The notes: generated by a model from the letters alone, not told the origin. A stretch of 6,432 nucleotides of DNA from Acidimicrobiaceae bacterium (GCA_003154135.1 PMCN01000277.1:1-6432); one strand, 5' to 3'. Counted from the stretch's first letter, positions 1 to 6,219 are shown. Numbers and translations: made by a program.

Positions 1-1271
1 TCAAGCTCAGCGAGCTCTGCTACAAGAGCATCGCCTGCGACGTCACCGAGGACAAGAAGCACATCGACCTCTCCAGCGAGCCGCTCATCCTGGTGTGCGC
101 CGCGGGTCTCGTGGGCGGCACCGCCGACGACGTGGCCAAGGAGGTCGCCATCTACAAGGCGCACAAGGCCACGCCCATCGTGGTGGCCACCGACGCCGAC
201 GAGCGCTTCGCCGGTGCGGCCGCCGTGCTCACCGTGCCGTCGGTCGATTCCACGCTCGCCTTCGTCCTCTCGGCGATGACCGGTCACCTCTTCGGCTACG
301 AGGCCGCGCTGGCCATTGACGCGTCGGCGCGCCCGTTGCGCGAAGCACGCGAGGTCATCGAGCACGCGCTCGCCGAGTCGACGGAGGGCGACGCGGTGCT
401 GCGCGCGGTGCAGGCCGGTGTGCCGGTGCATGCCGAGAGGTTCCTCGACGGTCTGCGTGCGCACGGGTACGACGGTCATCTCGAGGCGTCCACCGCCGTG
501 CGCCTGGTCGGCCTGTTGCGTGACGTGTCGAGCGAGCATCCGCTCGAGGCGTACCAGCGGGCGACTGGCAAGATCGCCACTCCGAGCGTCGTCGTCGACG
601 ATCTCACCGCCGCGCTCACTCGCGCCATCGAAGAGCTCACCCGGCCGGTCGATGCCATCAAGCATCAGGCCAAGACCGTCACGGTCGGCATCAGCCGCAA
701 CGACGAGGGCGTGCTCGACCGTGCGCTCGTGCAGGAGCTGCTCACCGCCGGCGCCGGCCGCGACCGCCTCAGCTACCGCACGCTGAAGGTGCTCGCCGAC
801 CTCGATCCCGCGGTGGAGGCCGTCGTGGGCTACACGCGGTACGCCATCGAAGGCGACCCCGACCACGAAGCGAGCATCACCATCGTCGACCGCGGTGGTC
901 TGTCGCGCGACGTGCCGAGCCGGGTGGAGGCCAACTCCCAGTTGCTCGGCACCAAGCGCCGGGTGGCCAGCGAGAAGCAGGTGCTCGTCGCCCGCGGCCG
1001 CAGCGACGGACGCACCGTCATCCTCGTGCCCGAGGTGAAGGGTGGCACGTGCACCGGCATCACGTTGCTGCACGTGCGCTTCCACGATCGTCTGCCCGCC
1101 CCCATCATGCGGGGGGTGCTGCAGGGCTACGACCGCCGCTACGACCGCCTCGTCGACTGGGTCACCGAGACCGAGGGCAGCTTCCGCGACGATCTGCTCG
1201 CCGACCTGCCGGTGTCCGACCTCCTCATCCTCCCCATCACCGACGCTGCCGATCACTGGCGCGCGGTGTGA
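1..1271 (+). CDS. glmS: GlmS-like glucosamine-6-phosphate synthase, C-terminal part (5' end outside window), with insertion and long C-terminal extension
   Basis: The frame is open from position 3 to the TGA at 1269-1271, giving 422 visible residues; the start and any glutaminase domain lie upstream. GlmS makes glucosamine-6-phosphate from fructose-6-phosphate and glutamine in the cytoplasm, for peptidoglycan precursors. Visible residues 1-20 align without gaps to the GlmS isomerase active site: K1, E4, Y7 and H20 match E. coli K485, E488, Y491 and H504 (numbering from memory). The second SIS domain runs to about residue 106-120. An inserted, probably helical segment of about 110 residues follows. 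Then comes AKTVTV (223-228), which resembles the C-terminal AKSVTVE of GlmS whose lysine is K603. A further ~194 residues have no family I recognise. The neighbours acpS, nnr and alr support the GlmS-locus assignment. It could instead be a paralogous SIS-domain sugar isomerase, since the amidotransferase half is not visible. Confidence 0.75.
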   Translation, partial: KLSELCYKSIACDVTEDKKHIDLSSEPLILVCAAGLVGGTADDVAKEVAIYKAHKATPIVVATDADERFAGAAAVLTVPSVDSTLAFVLSAMTGHLFGYEAALAIDASARPLREAREVIEHALAESTEGDAVLRAVQAGVPVHAERFLDGLRAHGYDGHLEASTAVRLVGLLRDVSSEHPLEAYQRATGKIATPSVVVDDLTAALTRAIEELTRPVDAIKHQAKTVTVGISRNDEGVLDRALVQELLTAGAGRDRLSYRTLKVLADLDPAVEAVVGYTRYAIEGDPDHEASITIVDRGGLSRDVPSRVEANSQLLGTKRRVASEKQVLVARGRSDGRTVILVPEVKGGTCTGITLLHVRFHDRLPAPIMRGVLQGYDRRYDRLVDWVTETEGSFRDDLLADLPVSDLLILPITDAADHWRAV

Positions 1272-1273
1272 GC

Positions 1274-1288
1274 CTTCGCCGCGCGAAG
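1274..1288 (+). promoter_or_regulatory. Hairpin covering the only Shine-Dalgarno-like bases of acpS
   Basis: CTTCGC (1274-1279) and GCGAAG (1283-1288) are a perfect 6-bp inverted repeat around a 3-nt loop. The 3' arm contains GAAG (1285-1288), the only ribosome-binding-like bases before the acpS ATG at 1297, spaced 8 nt from it. There is no T-run, so it is not a typical intrinsic terminator. A ribosome stopping at the TGA at 1269-1271 would disrupt the stem, so translational coupling of acpS to the upstream gene is a plausible inference. Confidence 0.4.
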
Positions 1289-1296
1289 ATCACGCG

Positions 1297-1668
1297 ATGA
1301 GCATCAAGGGCGTGGGGGTCGATGCCGTCGACATCGCGCGCTTTCGCGCATCGCTCATCCGCACGCCCTCGATGCGGCAACGGCTGTTCACCGCCGAGGA
1401 GCTCGAGTACGTGGCCCCGAAGGTCGACCAGGTGCCGTCGCTGGCCGCACGGTTCGCGGCGCGTGAGGCCGTGATGAAGGCGATGGGCCTCGGACTCGGC
1501 GCATTCGGGTTCCACGAGGTGTGGGTGAGCCGCGCCTCGTCGGGTGCGCCGTCGTTGCGCATCACCGGCCGCGCGCTCGAGCTGGCCGTCGATCGCAGCA
1601 TCACGCAGTGGCACCTCAGCATCACGCACACCGACTTGGTGGCCATCGCCCACGTCGTGGCCGAATAG
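1297..1668 (+). CDS. acpS: Holo-[acyl-carrier-protein] synthase (4'-phosphopantetheinyl transferase AcpS)
   Basis: The gene encodes 123 residues, the usual AcpS length. AcpS transfers 4'-phosphopantetheine from CoA to a serine of apo-ACP, activating it for fatty acid synthesis in the cytoplasm. The N-terminal motif GVGVDAVDIARF (5-16) contains the conserved metal-binding D9. ARFAAREAVMKAMG (51-64) matches the family signature, with E57 and K61 in the expected places; the first lysine commonly found there is arginine here (R56). The C-terminal WHLSITHTD (105-113) is the usual final motif. The ATG at 1297 is chosen because the protein then begins directly before the GVGVD strand; an in-frame extension upstream would overlap the preceding gene with arginine-rich, non-homologous sequence. 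It starts 25 nt after the GlmS-like gene, probably in the same operon. The ribosome binding site is weak (GAAG, 1285-1288) and sits in a small hairpin. Confidence 0.93.
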   Translation: MSIKGVGVDAVDIARFRASLIRTPSMRQRLFTAEELEYVAPKVDQVPSLAARFAAREAVMKAMGLGLGAFGFHEVWVSRASSGAPSLRITGRALELAVDRSITQWHLSITHTDLVAIAHVVAE

Positions 1669-1675
1669 CGGGACG

Positions 1676-1681
1676 TAGGCT
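1676..1681 (+). promoter_or_regulatory. TANNNT -10-like box, leaderless-style promoter of nnr
   Basis: TAGGCT lies 6 nt before the GTG start of nnr (1688). In actinobacteria, a TANNNT box ending 6-7 nt before the start codon is the usual signature of a leaderless transcript that begins at the start codon itself. No Shine-Dalgarno sequence precedes this GTG, which agrees. I see no convincing -35 box about 17 nt further upstream, where the sequence lies in the end of acpS. Confidence 0.5.
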
Positions 1682-1687
1682 GCGCTC

Positions 1688-3055
1688 GTGCTGCCGATCG
1701 TGACGCCGGACGAGATGCGCGCGGTCGACGCCGCGGCCGCAGAACCCACCGAGGTGCTCGTGCACCGCGCCGGCGCCGCTGTCGCCCGAGCGGCGGTGCG
1801 CATGATGGGCGGCACGTACGGCCGCACCGTGCACGTCATCGTCGGCAAGGGCAACAACGGTGCCGACGGGCGGGTGGCCGCGCAGCTGCTCGCCGCCAAG
1901 GGCGTGCGCGTCCGAGTCGTCGATGCTGCCGATCCGCCGATCGAGCTGCCGCCCGCCGACCTGGTGATCGACGCTGCCTACGGCACCGGGTTCAGGGGCG
2001 TGTGGTCGCCGCCCGAGGTGGGCGACACCCCCGTGCTGGCCGTCGACGTGCCCAGCGGCATCGACGCGCTCACCGGTGGCGCCGACGGGCTGGTGCTGCT
2101 GGCCACCCGCACCGTCACGTTCCAGGCGTTGAAGCCGGGTCTGCTCGTGCCACCCGGTAGCCAGCTGGCCGGCGCGGTCGAGCTCGCCGACATCGGGCTC
2201 GGCGACGCGGTCGAGCAGCACGTGCACGCGCATCTCGTGCAACCCTCCGACGTGGCCGACTGGCTGCCGTCGCGCGGCATCTACGCGCACAAGTGGCGCG
2301 CCGCCGTGCGGGTCATCGCGGGCAGCGTGGGCATGACGGGTGCGGCGGCGCTCACCTCGCGCGCGGCGATGCGCAGCGGTGCCGGCATGGTGCAGCTGTC
2401 GGGCGTGGGCACGCTGGTGGTCGACGCGCCGGTGGAGGTGGTGCAACGGCCCGTGGCGGGGGCGGGATGGTCGAAGGCGGTGCTCGGCTCGCTCGACCGC
2501 TTCCACTCGCTCGTCATCGGCCCAGGGCTCGGCCGCGACGACGTCACCACGGCCGAGGCGCGTGCGGTGGTGCTCGAGGCCGGTGTGCCCACGGTGATCG
2601 ACGGCGACGGCCTGTTCGCCATGGCGTGGAACGCCGAGGGCGCGGCCAACCTGCTGCGCCGCCGAACGATGCCCACCGTGCTCACGCCGCACGACGGCGA
2701 GTACTCGTTGCTCACCGGGGCGCCGCCCATCGCCGACCGCTTCGCCGCCGCCCGTCGGCTCAGCTTCGACACCGGCGCCGTCGTGCTGCTGAAGGGGCCC
2801 ACCACCGTGGTGGCCGACCCCGACGGCCACGTGCTCGTGGTCACCACCGGCGACGAGCGGTTGGCCACCGCCGGCACGGGCGACGTGCTCGCCGGCATCG
2901 TGGGCGCGCTGCTCGCGCAGGGCGTGCCGGCCTTCGAGGCAGCGGCCGCTGGTGCGTGGTTGCACGGTCGCGCTGCAGGGCTCGCCCCGGCGCGCGGCAT
3001 GGTGGCGGCCGACATCGCCGAGCACCTGCCGGCGGTGTTCGAGGCGCTGCAGTGA
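1688..3055 (+). CDS. nnr: Bifunctional NAD(P)H-hydrate epimerase / ADP-dependent NAD(P)H-hydrate dehydratase
   Basis: The 455-residue protein fuses the two enzymes that repair hydrated NAD(P)H. The N-terminal epimerase domain (YjeF_N, about 1-195) interconverts R- and S-NAD(P)HX. It shows GNNGADG (55-61; the family more often has GGDG), DAAYGTG (95-101) and DVPSGID (120-126). The C-terminal ribokinase-like dehydratase domain (about 200-455) uses ADP to restore NAD(P)H. It shows HKWRAAV (201-207), a GMTGAA segment, GPGLGRDD, TPHDGEYSLL, LKGPTTVV and the catalytic-site GTGD (396-399), where D399 is the likely general base. The epimerase domain is compact: only 33 residues separate GNNGADG from DAAYGTG. 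GTG at 1688 is chosen because VTPDEMRAVD is the normal family start and a TANNNT box sits just upstream. The stop overlaps the alr start by 4 nt, suggesting coupled translation. Confidence 0.95.
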   Translation: MLPIVTPDEMRAVDAAAAEPTEVLVHRAGAAVARAAVRMMGGTYGRTVHVIVGKGNNGADGRVAAQLLAAKGVRVRVVDAADPPIELPPADLVIDAAYGTGFRGVWSPPEVGDTPVLAVDVPSGIDALTGGADGLVLLATRTVTFQALKPGLLVPPGSQLAGAVELADIGLGDAVEQHVHAHLVQPSDVADWLPSRGIYAHKWRAAVRVIAGSVGMTGAAALTSRAAMRSGAGMVQLSGVGTLVVDAPVEVVQRPVAGAGWSKAVLGSLDRFHSLVIGPGLGRDDVTTAEARAVVLEAGVPTVIDGDGLFAMAWNAEGAANLLRRRTMPTVLTPHDGEYSLLTGAPPIADRFAAARRLSFDTGAVVLLKGPTTVVADPDGHVLVVTTGDERLATAGTGDVLAGIVGALLAQGVPAFEAAAAGAWLHGRAAGLAPARGMVAADIAEHLPAVFEALQ

Positions 3056-4164
3056 ACCGATGGGCGTGGGCCGAAGTGTCGGTCGGTGCCATCGAACACA
3101 ACGCACGGGTGCTCGCCGGGCTGGTGGCACCGGCGCAGCTGTGGGCAGTGGTGAAGGCCAACGGCTACGGCCATGGCGCGCTGTGCGCTGCACGCGGCGC
3201 GTTGGCGGGCGGCGCCTCGGGCTTGTGCGTGGCGTTGGTGCAGGAAGGTGTCGAGCTGCGCGAGGGGGGCATCGACGCGCCGGTGCTCGTGCTGTCCGAG
3301 CAACCGGCCGACGCACTGCGCGGGGCCGTGCAGCACGGGCTGGAGGTCACGGTGTACAGCACTGCGGCCATCGACGCCCTCGCTGCGGCAGGCGCACACG
3401 ATCATCCGGTGCACCTCAAGATCGACACGGGCATGCACCGTGTGGGCGTTGCGCCCGGCGATGCGGTCGCGGTTGCCGACGCCATCGCCGCTTCGCCCGC
3501 GGTGCGCTTGACCGGTGCGTTCACCCACCTCGCCGTTGCCGACGAGCCCACCGACCCGTTCACGCAGGAGCAGCTCCACCGGTTCGACGCGGTGGTCGGC
3601 CTCCTCGCGGACGCCGGACACCACCCCCGCGTGCTGCACGCAGCCAACTCGGCCGGCGCCATCGCCCACCCGGCGGCGCGCTACGGCGCGGTGCGGCCGG
3701 GCATCGCGGTCTACGGGCTGCTGCCCGGTCACGGAGTGGCCGCGCAGGTCGCGGCGCTGGGCCTTCGACCCGCGCTGTCGCTTTATGCACGGGTGTCGCA
3801 CGTGAAGCGAGTGGGGGCGGGCGAACGCATCTCGTACGGTCTGCGCCACACGTTCGCGCGCGGCGCCACGGTGGCCACCGTGCCCGTCGGGTACGCCGAT
3901 GGTGTGGCCCGTCGTTCGTTCGCCGCCGGGGCCTCGGTGCTCATCGGCGGTCGCCCGCGCCCGGTGGTGGGCGTGGTGACGATGGACCAGCTCATGGTCG
4001 ACTGCGGCGACGACGCCGTTGCGGTGGGTGACCCGGTCGTGCTGATCGGCCGCCAGGGCGAGCACGAGCTGACGGCCGACCACTGGGCCGACCTGCTCGG
4101 CACCATCGGCTACGAGATCGTGTGCGGCATCTCGTCGAGGGTCGAGCGCATCACCGTGCCCTGA
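3052..4164 (+). CDS. alr: Alanine racemase (PLP-dependent)
   Basis: The 370-residue protein is of normal length. Alanine racemase interconverts L- and D-alanine in the cytoplasm and supplies D-alanine for peptidoglycan. The PLP-binding lysine is K35 in AVVKANGYGHG (32-42), with Y39 in the conserved place. KIDTGMHRVG (123-132) has K123, the lysine often carbamylated in this family, and R130, which contacts PLP. The second catalytic base is Y262 in ISYG, and MDQ at 311-313 matches the substrate-site motif. GYADG and the C-terminal GTIGYEIVCGISSRV also fit. The fold is an N-terminal TIM barrel followed by a beta domain from about residue 235. GTG at 3052 is chosen because the homologous N terminus begins there and it forms a GTGA overlap with the nnr stop. 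The frame is open further upstream, but that stretch is arginine-rich and only shadows nnr. Confidence 0.96.
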   Translation: MNRWAWAEVSVGAIEHNARVLAGLVAPAQLWAVVKANGYGHGALCAARGALAGGASGLCVALVQEGVELREGGIDAPVLVLSEQPADALRGAVQHGLEVTVYSTAAIDALAAAGAHDHPVHLKIDTGMHRVGVAPGDAVAVADAIAASPAVRLTGAFTHLAVADEPTDPFTQEQLHRFDAVVGLLADAGHHPRVLHAANSAGAIAHPAARYGAVRPGIAVYGLLPGHGVAAQVAALGLRPALSLYARVSHVKRVGAGERISYGLRHTFARGATVATVPVGYADGVARRSFAAGASVLIGGRPRPVVGVVTMDQLMVDCGDDAVAVGDPVVLIGRQGEHELTADHWADLLGTIGYEIVCGISSRVERITVP

Positions 4165-4191
4165 GCCAGAGAGCGACCACGCCGGCGGCGC

Positions 4192-4212
4192 TTGTCGCAA
4201 CTGTCGCGACAA
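4192..4212 (+). promoter_or_regulatory. Palindromic element between alr and the ABM gene, possible operator
   Basis: TTGTCGC (4192-4198) and GCGACAA (4206-4212) are perfect inverted 7-mers separated by 7 nt. Nested within is a perfect 10-bp palindrome, TGTCGCGACA (4202-4211). The element begins 27 nt after the alr stop and lies about 28 nt upstream of the -10-like box at 4241, which suits a transcription-factor site just upstream of a promoter. It lacks a T-run, so it is a poor candidate for an alr terminator. The regulator is unknown. Confidence 0.4.
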
Positions 4213-4240
4213 TCGACGCCAGCGTCGTCTGTCTGTGGGC

Positions 4241-4246
4241 TACGTT
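4241..4246 (+). promoter_or_regulatory. TACGTT -10-like box, candidate promoter of the ABM-domain gene
   Basis: TACGTT matches the TANNNT -10 pattern of high-GC actinobacteria. A transcript starting about 6-7 nt downstream (near 4253) would have a leader of about 20 nt that includes the ribosome binding site at 4261. The bases 17-19 nt upstream do not make a recognisable -35 box. Confidence 0.4.
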
Positions 4247-4260
4247 CGCGTCGGACCGAT

Positions 4261-4266
4261 GGAGGA
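4261..4266 (+). promoter_or_regulatory. Strong ribosome binding site deciding the ABM gene start
   Basis: GGAGGA lies 6 nt before the ATG at 4273. It fixes that start over an earlier in-frame TTG at 4192, whose product would begin with a serine/arginine-rich stretch unlike the family. It is the only strong Shine-Dalgarno sequence I see before a forward gene in this window. Confidence 0.75.
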
Positions 4267-4272
4267 TCGCCG

Positions 4273-4584
4273 ATGTGGGCGCAGATGATCACGATGCGTG
4301 TGAAGCCTGGCCGCGAGGCAGACGTCGAGCGCGCGATGGAGCAGTTGCAGGCTGCGGAGCAACCCGATTCAGGTCTGCTGCGCACGACAACGATGCGCGA
4401 CGTCAACGACCCGACCCTCGTCTACACGCTTGTCGTCTTCGAGAACGAAGAGCGGGCGCGGGCGCGTGAGAACGATCCGCGACGCCAGGAGGGGTTGCAG
4501 GTCGCGAGGGCGACGATGGCGGAGATCTTCGACGGTGCTCCCCAGTTCGTCGACCTGACGGTCGTCTACGACGTCTCACCGTAG
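4273..4584 (+). CDS. Small dimeric alpha-beta barrel protein, antibiotic biosynthesis monooxygenase (ABM)-like
   Basis: The 103-residue protein has the layout of the ABM/dimeric alpha-beta barrel family. A first strand (AQMITMRVKPG, 3-13) is followed by a helix with READVERAMEQL, a strand around GLLRTTTMRD, the strand LVYTLVVFENEERARARE with its following helix, a helix ending in MAEIFDGAP, and a last strand VDLTVVYDV. The W-x-x-x-I-T-x-R-V-K-PGRE start and length of about 100 residues are typical. Members include small cofactor-free oxygenases, haem-degrading enzymes and many uncharacterised proteins, so substrate and reaction cannot be named. No signal peptide or membrane segment is seen, so it is probably cytoplasmic. 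It has its own promoter-like box and a strong ribosome binding site, so it is probably a separate unit from alr. By eye its codon use is somewhat less GC-extreme than its neighbours. Confidence 0.75.
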   Translation: MWAQMITMRVKPGREADVERAMEQLQAAEQPDSGLLRTTTMRDVNDPTLVYTLVVFENEERARARENDPRRQEGLQVARATMAEIFDGAPQFVDLTVVYDVSP

Positions 4585-4594
4585 CCAGACGGCA

Positions 4595-4615
4595 GACGCG
4601 GTGGGCGCCTGCGTC
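4595..4615. terminator. Weak hairpin between convergent genes, possible shared terminator
   Basis: GACGC (4595-4599) pairs with GCGTC (4611-4615), and the stem can extend by one G-U and one G-C pair to 7 bp around a 7-nt loop. It sits 10 nt after the ABM stop and 29 nt beyond the permease stop on the other strand. Neither strand has a T-run after it, so intrinsic termination is doubtful. No other terminator is visible in this gap of about 60 nt. Confidence 0.25.
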
Positions 4616-4644
4616 ATCCGGCCGACGATGCCTGCGAGCGTCTC

Positions 4645-6219
4645 TCAGGTGGCTGCGCGCTGCGACAGCTCGGCGAGCAGCTCGGGCCCGCGCAGGTGCA
4701 GCTTGGCGGCGCCCATGCGCAGCCCGGTGCGGAACATCCAGTAACCCCACGCGACACCTGCCAGCCCTGCGGCGTAGCCCCATGTGGCGCCGTCGGCCAG
4801 CACCATCGGCGCGATCACCGGGAAGAGCAGCACCGCCAGCGAGCCCATCGCCAGGGCCACGGCGATGCCGTAGGCGCAGCCGTTCTCGCCGGCGGTGCGG
4901 GCGAACGGGTTGTTGCCGTCGGGGGCGGGCAACGGCATCGTCGCCGACAGCACCGCGCCGGCGCCGAGGAGGCACATCACTGCGGCCGGTGTGGCCAGCA
5001 GAGCCGCCGGTACGGCCGACCACTCGCCGGTCGCGATGGCCACGGTGACGATGCCGGCCACCACCGGCACGGTGATGGTGGGCGTGAGCGCGAGCAGCCG
5101 GGCGCGCAGCTGCGAACGGTCGAGGTCGCCCGTGGCGATGAACTCGAGCCAGAGCGACGGGCTGTCGAAGCCCACCACGTTGAACACGCTCGCTGCCGAG
5201 AACAGAAGCGCGGTGAGGCCCATGAACACGATGCGTGGATCGGGTGAGTCGAGCCGCACCACCTGCAGCAGCATCAGACCGATGCTCATGACGAGCGTGA
5301 TCAACATCTGCGAGCGGCGGATGGGCGAGCGGAACTGGTAGCGCCAGGCCTTCGCCATCGCGGCGGTGCTCGGGTCGATCGCCCGCGGCCAGAGACGACC
5401 ATGTTGCGCCCTGCCGGTGCGGGTGAGGAGCGTGGTGCCCACCAGCAGCCGCCCGCTGAGGGTGGCCCACGAGCGCAGCAACCCGCCGCCGAGGAGCAGC
5501 ACACCGATTGCCCAGCCCAGCGCGGGCAGCGGCCGGCCGTCGTGCGACAGCAGGAGCGCATGCGCCGCCCAACCCGGTGGCAGCAGCGACATGAGGTGCA
5601 CGACGTTGCTGTGGTGTCCGTTGTTGCTCTGCAGCAGTGGTCCGATGGTCTGCGAACCCACCCACAGGGTGACGCCCGAGACCGCGGCGACGAGGACGGT
5701 GATGTCGCGGCCGCGTCGCGTGTGCTGGGCGAGGCCCATCAGCGCCGCCACCGTGCGTGCCAGGCCCAGGCCGAAGGCGAAGAGGCCGAGCATGGCAAGG
5801 ATCGCCGTGAGACCTCCGAGCGGGGTGGACCATCCGGCCACCACGCCACCGAGCAGTCCCACCTCCAGCGCCATCGTCGCCGGCGAGCTGACCGCGGCAC
5901 CGAACATCACTGCGCCCAGCTCGCGCCGTGTGAGCGGGAGCAGCGACAGCGGGCGTGGGTCGACCGTCTCGTCGGCGCCGCCCACCAGCAGCGGTCCGAA
6001 GACCCACGCGATGGCGATCATCGAGCACGCAAAGGTGAGCACGGCGGTGCGGTCGGCGGGGCTCATCGTGCGCGATGCCGCGAGCACCGTGAAGCCGACG
6101 AGGGCGCCCCCCACCGACAGCACGCATGACACGACGAACAGGAACATGCCTCGGCGCCGCAACGAGTTGCGGGTGATGGTCCAGCGCAGCCGTACCCCGA
6201 GTCGCCCGAACCGGATCAC
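4645..6219 (-). CDS. ABC transporter permease, ABC-2-like exporter type with 12 predicted membrane segments in two halves
   Basis: The 524-residue protein has about twelve hydrophobic segments, near 25-47, 60-81, 102-128, 134-162, 172-196, 232-250, 304-322, 329-350, 374-397, 402-428, 449-474 and 479-497. A basic cytoplasmic linker (251-303) divides it into two six-segment halves. The halves resemble each other: W13-to-RRR (13-23) matches W292-to-RR (292-302), and the LPLTRREL element (94-101), typical of ABC-2 permeases, matches GDLDRSQL (364-371). It would form the membrane path of an exporter driven by the ATPase encoded just upstream. The start is GTG at 6219, overlapping the ATPase stop by 4 nt (GTGA), which argues for coupled translation and a stable two-gene complex. 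No cleavable signal peptide is seen. The substrate is unknown; fused 12-segment permeases of this kind occur in actinobacterial drug or polyketide export systems, but nothing here identifies the cargo. Confidence 0.85.
   Translation of the reverse strand: MIRFGRLGVRLRWTITRNSLRRRGMFLFVVSCVLSVGGALVGFTVLAASRTMSPADRTAVLTFACSMIAIAWVFGPLLVGGADETVDPRPLSLLPLTRRELGAVMFGAAVSSPATMALEVGLLGGVVAGWSTPLGGLTAILAMLGLFAFGLGLARTVAALMGLAQHTRRGRDITVLVAAVSGVTLWVGSQTIGPLLQSNNGHHSNVVHLMSLLPPGWAAHALLLSHDGRPLPALGWAIGVLLLGGGLLRSWATLSGRLLVGTTLLTRTGRAQHGRLWPRAIDPSTAAMAKAWRYQFRSPIRRSQMLITLVMSIGLMLLQVVRLDSPDPRIVFMGLTALLFSAASVFNVVGFDSPSLWLEFIATGDLDRSQLRARLLALTPTITVPVVAGIVTVAIATGEWSAVPAALLATPAAVMCLLGAGAVLSATMPLPAPDGNNPFARTAGENGCAYGIAVALAMGSLAVLLFPVIAPMVLADGATWGYAAGLAGVAWGYWMFRTGLRMGAAKLHLRGPELLAELSQRAAT

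Noticed and set aside
2293..3051. Extended N terminus for alanine racemase (frame open from 2293)
   Set aside because: The upstream 253 codons are an arginine/glycine-rich shadow of nnr; the alanine racemase homology starts at the GTG at 3052, in a standard GTGA overlap.
1622..3316. Long minus-strand open frame opposite acpS, nnr and alr
   Set aside because: The translation is rich in Arg, His, Pro and Ala with no recognisable motif, and it lies opposite three well-supported genes. Such shadow frames are expected in DNA with very high third-position GC.
2281..4212. Long minus-strand open frame of 643 codons opposite nnr and alr
   Set aside because: The composition is biased and motif-free, and it covers the clear Nnr and Alr sequences on the other strand.
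4192..4272. Earlier TTG start for the ABM-like protein
   Set aside because: It would add 27 unrelated Ser/Arg-rich residues, run through the promoter-like region and ignore the strong GGAGGA site 6 nt before the ATG at 4273.
4895..5341. Plus-strand open frames opposite the permease
   Set aside because: They have no motif, no good ribosome binding site and a composition expected from the complement of a membrane-protein gene.
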